Source of the DNA: Betaproteobacteria bacterium
GTDB taxonomy: Bacteria > Pseudomonadota > Gammaproteobacteria > Burkholderiales > SG8-39
DNA length: 5,241 nucleotides
NCBI GenBank assembly: GCA_007280315.1
Contig: QYQC01000179.1
Span: 1 to 5,241, forward strand
Reading direction: 5' to 3'
The notes beneath the pieces were generated by a model, which was given only the letters and a program-made list of their open reading frames with translations, made no database searches and had not been told where the DNA came from. A program made the translations under genes and the position numbers. Of the stretch, positions 1 through 5,241 are shown piece by piece (the first letter of the stretch is position 1; each line of letters begins with the position of its first letter).

Positions 1-655
1 ATGCACGCTCAAGGGAAGCCGGGTGCGCAAATGGCGCGCACAGTGCGCCATGGTGTTTCAGCAGTTCAATCTCGTACCCCGCCTCACGGTAATGACCAAC
101 GTCCTGATGGGACGCATCAGCTACCACCCGACCTGGCGCGCCCTGCTGTTGATGTTTTCGCCACAGGATCGAACTTTCACCATTCGCGCGCTGCAGCGGC
201 TGGACATGGTCTCGCACGCCCTGCACCGGGCCGATGAGTTATCCGGCGGGCAGCAGCAGCGCGTGGCCATTGCACGCGCACTGGTGCAGGAGCCGAAAAT
301 TCTTTTAGCCGACGAGCCGATTGCCTCACTCGACCTGCGCAACGCCTCGATCGTCATGGATGCACTGCGCCGGATTAACCGGGAAGACGGCATCACCGTG
401 ATCTGCAATCTTCATCTGCTGCAGACCGCGAAAGACTACTGCGACCGCATCATCGGCATGCGCAAGGGCGAAATTGTATTTGATGGATTACCTTCGGAAC
501 TAGACGAATCGATAGCGCGCGAAATCTATGGTGTAGGTGAGCACGGCGCCGGTGAGCCGGCGGACGACGAAGTCGAACTGGCGTTCACTTCTACCCAGAC
601 AGCGCTATCTGCGGCGGACAGAACGACGCAGGCTGTCCTCGGCAAAGACGCATGA
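1..655 (+). CDS. phnC: PhnC-like ABC importer ATPase, 5' end missing
   Basis: This is the ATP-hydrolysing subunit of a PhnCDE-type importer, acting on the cytoplasmic face of the inner membrane. The frame is already open at base 2, so the start codon and the Walker A P-loop lie upstream of the window; the GTG near 23 is internal. About 217 codons remain. Visible motifs in order, counted from base 2: Q-loop in VFQQFN (residue 20), the PhnC-typical TNVLMGRI stretch, ABC signature LSGGQQQR (80-87), Walker B ILLADE (about 99-105) followed by SLD, and the H-loop histidine in NLHLLQTA (about 138). The RIIGMRKGEIVFDG stretch and the end at EIYG match the PhnC subfamily rather than general amino-acid ATPases. 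A tail of about 40 residues, acidic then Ser/Thr/Ala-rich, follows EIYG and is longer than I expect for the family. The phnD-like gene follows after a 111-base gap. The family call is firm; the imported ligand is not shown by this subunit. Confidence 0.93.
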   Translation, partial: CTLKGSRVRKWRAQCAMVFQQFNLVPRLTVMTNVLMGRISYHPTWRALLLMFSPQDRTFTIRALQRLDMVSHALHRADELSGGQQQRVAIARALVQEPKILLADEPIASLDLRNASIVMDALRRINREDGITVICNLHLLQTAKDYCDRIIGMRKGEIVFDGLPSELDESIAREIYGVGEHGAGEPADDEVELAFTSTQTALSAADRTTQAVLGKDA

Positions 656-753
656 TCAAGGCGATCATCCGCGAATGAGTTGGCAGAAGAAGCAGCGGTT
701 GGCATTAGGCGGAAGCAATGTGAGTGTAGCGGTCACAACGAAGCAGTCAACGT

Positions 754-760
754 GGAGGAA
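754..760 (+). promoter_or_regulatory. Strong ribosome binding site for phnD
   Basis: GGAGGAA lies six bases before the ATG at 767. It decides the start: the frame is open further upstream (possible start at 680), but only the ATG at 767 has a good Shine-Dalgarno sequence and is followed at once by a signal peptide. It is the best ribosome site in the transporter genes, which fits the usual high demand for the binding protein relative to the membrane subunits. Confidence 0.8.
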
Positions 761-766
761 GTAAGC

Positions 767-1702
767 ATGATTACCAAACGATTGCGTCATTTAGCGGGTG
801 CCCTTGCAGTTGCAGCATTGTATTTTCCGGCCGGACCGGCCGCGGCGGCAGATAAGTACATCGGCGGCTGGCAGAAAGACTTTCCGGTGGTCAAGTACGG
901 TGTTATTCCGGTCGAGACGCAGAGCAACACCGTCAAAGACATGGATGCATTCATCAAGCTGGCTGAAAAAGAACTCGGCGTGAAAATGGAACTGTATACG
1001 GCAAGCGACTATTCGGGCGTGATGAACGCCCTGATTGCCAAGCAGATCCATCTGTCCTGGCTCAGCGGATTTTCATACTGCCAGACGCGCATGGACAGCA
1101 AGGGCGGTGTCGAGCCCCTGGTTGCGGCGATGGAGCCGGACGGCTCGATGGGCTATGTATCGGTGATTGTGGTGAAAGCCGAAAGTCCGTACAAGTCCAT
1201 TGAAGATCTCAAGGGCAAAGTCGTCGCGCGCACTGATCCGTTGTCCGGATCCGGCTACCTGATCCCGACCGCCGCCTTTCGCGCCATGGGTAAGCCGGTC
1301 GACGAATACTTCAAGAGCCCGCTCGCGGGTGGCCACCCACAGGCGGTACTGGGTGTGCTCAAAGGGACCTATGACGGAGCCTTTACCTGGACTTCGAAGG
1401 ACGACAACATCGGCAATCTTCGCGCCATGATGAACAAGGGGCTGCTCAAGCGCGAGCAGATTCGCGTAGTCTGGACTTCGCCGCCGCTGCCTTCACCGCC
1501 GGTAGTCATTCGCACCGATCTGCCCAAGGCGATGCGCCACGACCTGGAAAAACTGTTCGTCGATCTCAAGGATCACGACATGAAGATCGCCGAGGCGATC
1601 GCCCAGGGCCGCACCAAGGGCATGGTGCCGGTCAAGCACGAGGACTACGCGCTGATCTGCCAGGCGGCCGTGGATGAACGCGAGGCACGCAAAAAGAAAT
1701 AG
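767..1702 (+). CDS. phnD: PhnD-like periplasmic substrate-binding protein
   Basis: This 311-residue solute-binding protein of the phosphate/phosphite/phosphonate family would capture ligand in the periplasm and deliver it to the PhnE permeases. Residues 1-28 form a signal peptide: positive MITKRLRH, an Ala/Leu core and an Ala-rich cleavage region near GPAAAA, with no lipobox cysteine. Family landmarks are the first strand YGVIPVETQ (44-52), DYSGVMNAL (81-89), IHLSWLSG (95-101), GYVSVIVVKAESP (129-141), IEDLKGKVVARTDPLSGSGYL (about 145-165, the phosphonyl-binding loop), the GGH motif (188-190) and VVWTSPPLPSPPVVIR. Compared by memory with E. coli PhnD, the loop reads DPLSGSG rather than DPNSTSG, the aromatic in the WYG position is Leu, and the acidic TEN region is replaced by TSKDDN. 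The ligand may therefore not be a 2-aminoalkylphosphonate. The family is sure; specificity is open, with phosphite, other phosphonates or an unrelated small ligand possible. Confidence 0.9.
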   Translation: MITKRLRHLAGALAVAALYFPAGPAAAADKYIGGWQKDFPVVKYGVIPVETQSNTVKDMDAFIKLAEKELGVKMELYTASDYSGVMNALIAKQIHLSWLSGFSYCQTRMDSKGGVEPLVAAMEPDGSMGYVSVIVVKAESPYKSIEDLKGKVVARTDPLSGSGYLIPTAAFRAMGKPVDEYFKSPLAGGHPQAVLGVLKGTYDGAFTWTSKDDNIGNLRAMMNKGLLKREQIRVVWTSPPLPSPPVVIRTDLPKAMRHDLEKLFVDLKDHDMKIAEAIAQGRTKGMVPVKHEDYALICQAAVDEREARKKK

Positions 1703-1780
1703 CCGATGAATGCAGCGGCGCGAATGAGATCGGGAACCTTATTTGCGCTGCTCTGATTGCAACGAGCCGACACAACGAAT

Positions 1781-2683
1781 ATGGCGATAAGCGACACTCC
1801 AACCAGCGTGGGAACGAATCCGTCCGGTATCGTTGCACGATTTGAGCAACAGTACGCCGAGTATCGACGGCAGAAGCGCGTCTATGCTGCGGTGTTCGCC
1901 GCCGTATTCCTGTTGTGCCTGATCGCCGCCCTTTTGACTACTCAGTTCAACGTATTGACCTTGATCGGCGGCATTCCCCGCGCGAGCGGATTTATTTCCA
2001 AAATGCTGCCGCCGATTCATCTGGATAGTTTCGCCCAAGACTTCGCAGAATGGTACTGGGGCGCGGGCGAATGGTTTCACAGCCTGTTGAATACCCTGTT
2101 GATGGCCTATCTGGCGACCATACTCGGAACCGTGATCGGCGGCACCATCAGTTTTTTCGCCGCGCGTAACCTGGCGCAGAACTATCTGGTCTACTGGATC
2201 GCCCGGCGCGTGCTCGAAATCGCGCGCACCGTGCCGGACATTGTCTGGGCGTTATTGTTCGTTCTCGCGTTCGGCATCGGTGAAGTCGCTGGAATCATGG
2301 CGATCACCACCCACACGCTTGGAGCGCAGGGAAAGCTGTTCGCCGAGGTCAATGAGAACATCAGCCCGCTGCCGACCGACGGAATACGCTCGGCCGGAGG
2401 AAACTGGTTCCATGAAATGCGCTTCGGCGTGTTGCCCCAGGTGTTGCCCAATTACCTGTCCTATACATTCTGGCGTGTCGAACTGAATGTGCGAAGCGCT
2501 ACGATTGTCGGTTTTGTCGGCGCCGGCGGCATTGGCCACGATCTGTTCACCGCCGTTCAGCTTCTCTATTTTGCCGATGTCGGCGCCATTTTGCTGATCA
2601 TTGTGGCAACCATCATGGCAATCGACATTCTGAGCGAGAGCATCCGCCACAGCGCCATCGGCAAAGCCAGTTTTTCGCACTGA
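1781..2683 (+). CDS. phnE1: PhnE-type ABC permease, first copy
   Basis: This inner-membrane subunit of the importer has 300 residues from the ATG at 1781. A TTG at 1757 in the same frame would add eight residues; neither start has a convincing ribosome site, so the start is uncertain. The N-terminus is a short soluble segment (1-33), then membrane segment 1 (about 34-54), a periplasmic stretch with Pro and Trp residues, a helix over about 101-127, further hydrophobic segments at about 153-177, and the last ones at about 240-285. The cytoplasmic EAA-type loop that docks on the ATPase is at about 191-222, with the family's AGGNW...FGVLPQVLP block. ELNVRSATIVGFVGAGGIG (about 234-252) is the typical PhnE C-terminal core. 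It follows the phnD-like gene by 78 bases and precedes the second permease by 10. Together with that gene it should form a heterodimeric channel. Confidence 0.9.
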   Translation: MAISDTPTSVGTNPSGIVARFEQQYAEYRRQKRVYAAVFAAVFLLCLIAALLTTQFNVLTLIGGIPRASGFISKMLPPIHLDSFAQDFAEWYWGAGEWFHSLLNTLLMAYLATILGTVIGGTISFFAARNLAQNYLVYWIARRVLEIARTVPDIVWALLFVLAFGIGEVAGIMAITTHTLGAQGKLFAEVNENISPLPTDGIRSAGGNWFHEMRFGVLPQVLPNYLSYTFWRVELNVRSATIVGFVGAGGIGHDLFTAVQLLYFADVGAILLIIVATIMAIDILSESIRHSAIGKASFSH

Positions 2684-2693
2684 GGCACTGGGC

Positions 2694-3584
2694 ATGGGTA
2701 CGCAATACGCCGACATTACCGCAGCGGACATCGCCGAAGAGCGCAGTCGAAATCCAGACGCTTTCAGGGCGCCCCTGCGCCAGCGGCTGAATGTATGGAC
2801 GGCATGGGGCGCGACCACGGCACTGACAATCTACTGCCTCTACCGGTTCGGATTCCTTTCAGGCAATTTTCTTCATGGCGTAACGAAATTCGGCGATATC
2901 GTCGTATCACAGATGTTTCCTCCTGCCGGGTTCGAAAACGTACCGATGTTCCTCAAGGCCATGGGCGAAACCGTCGCGATGGCATTTCTCGGCACGCTGC
3001 TCGGGGCGGTTGGCGCGTTTCCCTTCAGTTTTCTCGCGGCGAAGAATATGACGCGATCGCGCCCGATCCAGTTCGGGACGCGGCGCGGCGCTGATTTGCT
3101 GCGCGCGTTCGACTACCTGATCTGGGCGCTCATTTTTGTACGCGCGGTCGGATTGGGACCGCTCGCGGGCATCATGGCGATCGCCATCGTCGAGACCGGC
3201 ACGTTCATCAAGCTCTATTCTGAAGCGATCGAGAATCTCGATCGCAAGCAAATCGACGGGGTGACTTCGCTCGGCGGCAACTGGCTGCACAAGATCTGGT
3301 TCGGCGTGCTGCCCCAGGTACTTCCGATGATGCTGTCGAATACGCTCTACATGTTCGAGCACAATACGCGCTCGGCGACCATACTCGGCATCGTCGGCGC
3401 CGGCGGCATCGGCTTTCTACTCGGCGACCGCTTGCGCGCCTATGAACTGCGCGAAGCCTGCCTGATCATCATTCTCGTGGTTCTCACCGTATATGCGATC
3501 GATTATCTGTCGAAATTTCTGCGCGAACAGCTGATCGGAGACCATAAGCGCAGGGAACCGATCGACGATGCAGTACAGATATGA
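2694..3584 (+). CDS. phnE2: PhnE-type ABC permease, second copy
   Basis: This 296-residue second permease is clearly related to the one before it but diverged, as in importers that use two PhnE chains. The ATG at 2694 is preceded by GAGG at 2682-2685, eight bases away and overlapping the stop of the previous gene, so the two permeases are probably translated together. A soluble N-terminus (1-35) is followed by a first membrane segment around 36-55, a periplasmic stretch, helices at about 86-115 and 140-170, the EAA loop EAIENLDRKQIDGVTSLGGN (177-196) with FGVLPQVLP (203-211), and the conserved HNTRSATILGIVGAGGIG block (223-240) before the last helix at about 255-272. The C-terminal tail is charged and cytoplasmic. 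The stop codon overlaps the start of the downstream gene in ATGA, tying the transporter to a cobalamin-related gene. Confidence 0.9.
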   Translation: MGTQYADITAADIAEERSRNPDAFRAPLRQRLNVWTAWGATTALTIYCLYRFGFLSGNFLHGVTKFGDIVVSQMFPPAGFENVPMFLKAMGETVAMAFLGTLLGAVGAFPFSFLAAKNMTRSRPIQFGTRRGADLLRAFDYLIWALIFVRAVGLGPLAGIMAIAIVETGTFIKLYSEAIENLDRKQIDGVTSLGGNWLHKIWFGVLPQVLPMMLSNTLYMFEHNTRSATILGIVGAGGIGFLLGDRLRAYELREACLIIILVVLTVYAIDYLSKFLREQLIGDHKRREPIDDAVQI

Positions 3585-4246
3585 GTACGGCAAAGTCAGC
3601 GCATGCGACGGGCTTCTTTGCCGCGCGCGAGCTGCGGATTTCCCCGGAGCGCGTGCTGCGCGTCATGGGCTACCGCGACGGCGTCTCGATCAGGACGCAG
3701 ATTCGCCGGACCGCGGAGGCCATGGCGACCGTGTTGACATCTGTCGCCACTCCGACTGCACGCTACCGCCGCGTGCAGATTGCGAGCTGCGGCCCGGAGG
3801 GGTTGCTTCTATCCACCGGTACGTCGTTTCGAGGCCCGACGTTCGCCGCCTATCTTTCGGACTGCGCCGAGGCTGCGATTTTCATCCTGTCCCTGGGAAA
3901 CCGGTTCGACAGCACGCAGAAACATCTCACCGATTCCGGGCACTCGGTCGAGGCCTATATGTTGGAAATCGCCGGATGGCTCGGCATCGAAGAGGCAACG
4001 CGGCTGCTCCGGACGCACCTGGATGAAGAGGCGCGAAGCGACGGCCTGCAGCTGACCCGCCGCATGGCGCCGGGTTACACCTCTCGTGTAGGCGGGCAAA
4101 AAGTGGAGTGGCCGCTGGAGGACCAGTTGCCACTGTTTTCACTGTTTGACGAATCGACCCTCCCCGCCCGGCTGCTCGAAGGAAGCTGCGCGATGACACC
4201 GAAAATGTCGCGCTCCGGGCTTTACGGACTGCATCGATCGCAGTAA
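3581..4246 (+). CDS. Stand-alone B12-dependent methionine synthase activation-domain protein
   Basis: This 221-residue soluble protein resembles the C-terminal reactivation domain of cobalamin-dependent methionine synthase (MetH), which uses AdoMet and an electron donor to remethylate cob(II)alamin. Visible matches are the N-terminal VLRVMGYRDG (25-34), a central DCAEAAIFILSLGNRFD (about 94-110) like the C..V.l...TlG.. region of the family, RRMAPGYTSRVGGQKVEW (160-177) and the C-terminal MTPKMSRSGLYGL (205-217), which corresponds to the family's M.P.KS.SG..G ending. RMAPGY matches MetH RPAPGY, whose Arg and Tyr bind AdoMet. No corrinoid-binding, homocysteine or iron-sulfur domain is present, so it should act in trans on a separate corrinoid protein. 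The ATG overlaps the phnE2 stop (ATGA) and has no good ribosome site of its own, suggesting coupled translation. The domain call is good; the partner protein is inferred. Confidence 0.82.
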   Translation: MSTAKSAHATGFFAARELRISPERVLRVMGYRDGVSIRTQIRRTAEAMATVLTSVATPTARYRRVQIASCGPEGLLLSTGTSFRGPTFAAYLSDCAEAAIFILSLGNRFDSTQKHLTDSGHSVEAYMLEIAGWLGIEEATRLLRTHLDEEARSDGLQLTRRMAPGYTSRVGGQKVEWPLEDQLPLFSLFDESTLPARLLEGSCAMTPKMSRSGLYGLHRSQ

Positions 4247-4303
4247 TGCAGGCTACGCGCATGGGACGCGGTAACAGGAAGTTTCAACTTACACATGGCA
4301 ATT

Positions 4304-4309
4304 CAGGAG
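4304..4309 (+). promoter_or_regulatory. Ribosome binding site of the methyltransferase gene
   Basis: CAGGAG ends ten bases before the ATG at 4320. A TTG at 4314 in the same frame is only four bases from it, so the ATG is the better start. The 73-base gap before this gene shows no clear terminator, so transcription from the preceding gene may continue through. Confidence 0.6.
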
Positions 4310-4319
4310 TAGTTTGCAA

Positions 4320-5165
4320 ATGAGCGAGAAAGTACTGGACATAATCGGCGAGAACTTCAACGCCACCCGCCGTCTCAAGATTACGAGTCCGCGCGTGGTG
4401 CACGACAACGGACGCGTCGGCGTCGCATATGCGGCACCCGACGGGGCCAAACGGCTGCTCGATGTCACCGACATTTATCCGACCGATCCGGCCAAGCTGC
4501 GGACCTTTCAAATCCCGCATGTAGCGCATGCGGTGAGGCGCAAGGATCTGGACTACATCGCCTGGATCATAAACGCCCAAACCGCGGCCGGCGCCAATAT
4601 TATCGATCTGTGCGTGGATGAAATCGCGGTCGATCCCGCCGTGCGGCACCAGACAATGGCCTGGCTGGTCCCGGTCGCGCAGAAAATTACCGACGCCATC
4701 ATCGCCATCGACTCGTCCGACCCTGAAACGATCATGACCGGCCTGGGCGTGCATGACGGCAACCGCAGCCGTCCCGCCATCAATTCGGTCAATCTCGAAG
4801 ACGGCCGGCAAGACTTGATCAAGGCAGCCAAATCCAGCAATGCACTGTTGTTCGCCAACGCCAGCGGGCGCGAGGGCATGCCCAGGGACGAGCACGAACG
4901 CGTCAACAATCTGGCTGAGCTGATGCAGATGATGGACCAGGCCGGCATAGCCATGACCGACCGCTATCTTGATCCGCTGGCGTTCCCGGTATCCACCGGC
5001 AGTGCGTTCGGCCCGCAGGATATCCCCGCTGGACAGATGCGCAATACCATACTTACCAATAATTCGTTTGCACTGGGTGCCTTTGCCGGCGCCGGGCGGT
5101 CCAAGCAGTATCAGTCTCACCGGTACGCTCCTTTAATTTTACCCGCCTCGGAGAATCCTTCATAA
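4320..5165 (+). CDS. Methyltetrahydrofolate:corrinoid methyltransferase-like protein, truncated at a chimeric join
   Basis: This is a DHPS-fold (pterin-binding) methyltransferase that, by family, moves a methyl group between methyltetrahydrofolate and a cobalt corrinoid protein. The first 226 residues are credible: GENFNATR near the N-terminus (10-17), AQTAAGANIIDLCVDE (86-101), AIDSSDPETI (129-138), INSVNLED (154-161), NASGREGMPRD (180-190) and YLDPLAFPVST (216-226). By comparison with Moorella MeTr, Asp131, Asn155 and Asp218 would be the pterin-contacting residues. About 40 more residues than in MeTr separate GENFNATR from the barrel core. From about 4997 the frame stays open to a TAA at 5163-5165, but this tail is the antisense of adk and secY. 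It lacks the expected GGLSN-type segment and the C-terminal third, so this entry is a chimeric reading frame with a genuine 5' part. It could alternatively act in folate or methanopterin metabolism, but the B12 neighbour favours the corrinoid role. Confidence 0.75.
   Translation: MSEKVLDIIGENFNATRRLKITSPRVVHDNGRVGVAYAAPDGAKRLLDVTDIYPTDPAKLRTFQIPHVAHAVRRKDLDYIAWIINAQTAAGANIIDLCVDEIAVDPAVRHQTMAWLVPVAQKITDAIIAIDSSDPETIMTGLGVHDGNRSRPAINSVNLEDGRQDLIKAAKSSNALLFANASGREGMPRDEHERVNNLAELMQMMDQAGIAMTDRYLDPLAFPVSTGSAFGPQDIPAGQMRNTILTNNSFALGAFAGAGRSKQYQSHRYAPLILPASENPS
4990..5012. other. Breakpoint joining the methyltransferase gene to adk in opposite orientation
   Basis: Left of this point the plus strand encodes a family-consistent methyltransferase up to FPVST (ends 4997). 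Right of it the minus strand encodes a family-consistent adenylate kinase up to LRAERTAG (ends 4995). Both proteins lose similarity within a few codons of the same position, so the shared stretch is only a handful of bases and compatible with a microhomology join. No inverted repeat, insertion sequence or target duplication is seen around it. An assembly or amplification chimera is the likeliest cause. Confidence 0.7.
4995..5120 (-). CDS. adk: Adenylate kinase, N-terminal fragment
   Basis: Adenylate kinase interconverts ATP + AMP and 2 ADP in the cytoplasm and is essential in most bacteria. Only the first 42 residues are here, from GTG at 5118-5120 to about 4995. They include the P-loop GPPGAGKGT (7-15) and the AMP-site LSSGDILRAER (29-39), with Arg36 in the expected place. 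The family usually continues with a TxLG.....Y...G.LVPD-type segment; instead the frame runs into the antisense of the methyltransferase, so residues after about 42 are spurious even though the frame stays open to 4284. The usual Ala after GTQ is Cys17. The start is supported by AAAGGAG at 5134-5128, seven bases upstream. It overlaps the end of secY by GTGA, the order seen in many spc ribosomal-protein operons. Confidence 0.85.
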
Positions 5166-5241
5166 TTGCGCATCAGCAGGTTGGCTTCAATCCGCTGAAC
5201 CAAATCCAAAGAAACACTGACAACAATCAGCAGGCCCGTAC
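5117..5241 (-). CDS. secY: SecY protein translocase subunit, C-terminal fragment
   Basis: SecY is the channel subunit of the Sec translocon in the inner membrane. The last 40 residues are readable from 5239 down to the TGA at 5119-5117, entering from the window edge. TGLLIVVSVSLDLVQRIEAN is the end of the last transmembrane helix, and LLMRNYEGF followed by a basic end (GKIKGAYR) is the cytoplasmic tail. The stop overlaps the adk start in GTGA. In the typical gamma- and beta-proteobacterial spc operon secY is followed by rpmJ or infA rather than adk, and the tails I recall for those classes look different. This hints that the fragment comes from another lineage, which I cannot name safely. Confidence 0.82.
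   Translation of the reverse strand, partial: TGLLIVVSVSLDLVQRIEANLLMRNYEGFSEAGKIKGAYR
5128..5134 (-). promoter_or_regulatory. Ribosome binding site of adk
   Basis: On the minus strand AAAGGAG sits seven bases before the GTG start at 5120, inside the last codons of secY. It is the reason for choosing this GTG as the adk start and supports the reading of a true, tightly packed secY-adk pair. Confidence 0.7.

Noticed and set aside
680..708. Possible promoter TTGGCA with a -10 at 703-708 before phnD.
   Set aside because: The -35 is good, but CATTAG at the right spacing matches only three of six -10 positions. There is no independent support, and the gap between phnC and phnD is compatible with a single transcript.
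680..766. Upstream start at 680 for the PhnD-like protein.
   Set aside because: It would put 29 polar residues before the signal peptide, and the strong GGAGGAA site serves the ATG at 767.
4279..4290. Small inverted repeat AAGTT-TC-AACTT before the methyltransferase gene.
   Set aside because: Five-base arms with a two-base spacer can arise by chance. It is too short and AT-rich for a terminator, and no regulator gene is near to suggest an operator.
4247..4319. Possible cobalamin riboswitch before the methyltransferase gene.
   Set aside because: The gap is only 73 bases and I see no B12-box-like sequence or the long structured leader that such a switch needs.
4284..5120. A 278-codon minus-strand frame that looks like adenylate kinase fused to a novel domain.
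   Set aside because: Only the first ~42 residues match Adk. The rest is the exact antisense of the methyltransferase coding sequence, open because of high GC and codon phase.
5013..5165. Plus-strand C-terminal tail of the methyltransferase frame as a new domain.
   Set aside because: The opposite strand over the same bases encodes well-conserved Adk and SecY with a ribosome site and overlapping start and stop. The plus-strand tail matches nothing expected.

Overview
The window looks like a piece of bacterial chromosome of moderately high GC (nearly 60% by eye for most of its length). It is tightly packed and almost entirely plus-strand coding up to about position 5000. Codon use and protein style suggest a proteobacterium, but nothing here fixes the lineage.

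Positions 1-3584 encode a complete PhnCDE-type (phosphonate/phosphite/phosphate family) ABC importer except for its 5' end. In order they are an ATPase cut off by the window start (phnC-like), a periplasmic binding protein with a signal peptide (phnD-like), and two different membrane permeases (phnE1- and phnE2-like).

The permease gene phnE2 overlaps by four bases (ATGA) with a small gene, 3581-4246. Its product reads as a stand-alone copy of the vitamin-B12-dependent methionine synthase activation domain, including the AdoMet-binding RxxPGY motif. A pterin-binding (DHPS-fold) methyltransferase of the methyltetrahydrofolate:corrinoid type (MeTr/AcsE/MtgA-like) follows at 4320. The two genes are typical parts of a corrinoid-dependent methyl-transfer system: one moves a methyl group between tetrahydrofolate and a corrinoid protein, the other repairs cobalamin oxidised to cob(II)alamin. 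Their co-directional, partly coupled arrangement with a PhnCDE importer suggests that the importer brings in the methyl donor or another ligand of this pathway. The corrinoid protein and substrate-specific methyltransferase are not visible and would be expected beyond the window, upstream or downstream.

The last ~245 bases do not belong with this operon. On the minus strand they encode the last 40 residues of SecY, overlapping (GTGA) the start of adenylate kinase (adk). Adk is recognisable for only about 42 residues, until about position 4995. The methyltransferase on the plus strand loses family similarity at the same place, in the middle of its domain. Two genes of opposite orientation are therefore broken at one point. 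This is best explained by a chimeric join (assembly or amplification artefact), or less likely by a real rearrangement. The open plus-strand frame that continues to 5165 is the antisense of adk and secY, not a true methyltransferase C-terminus.
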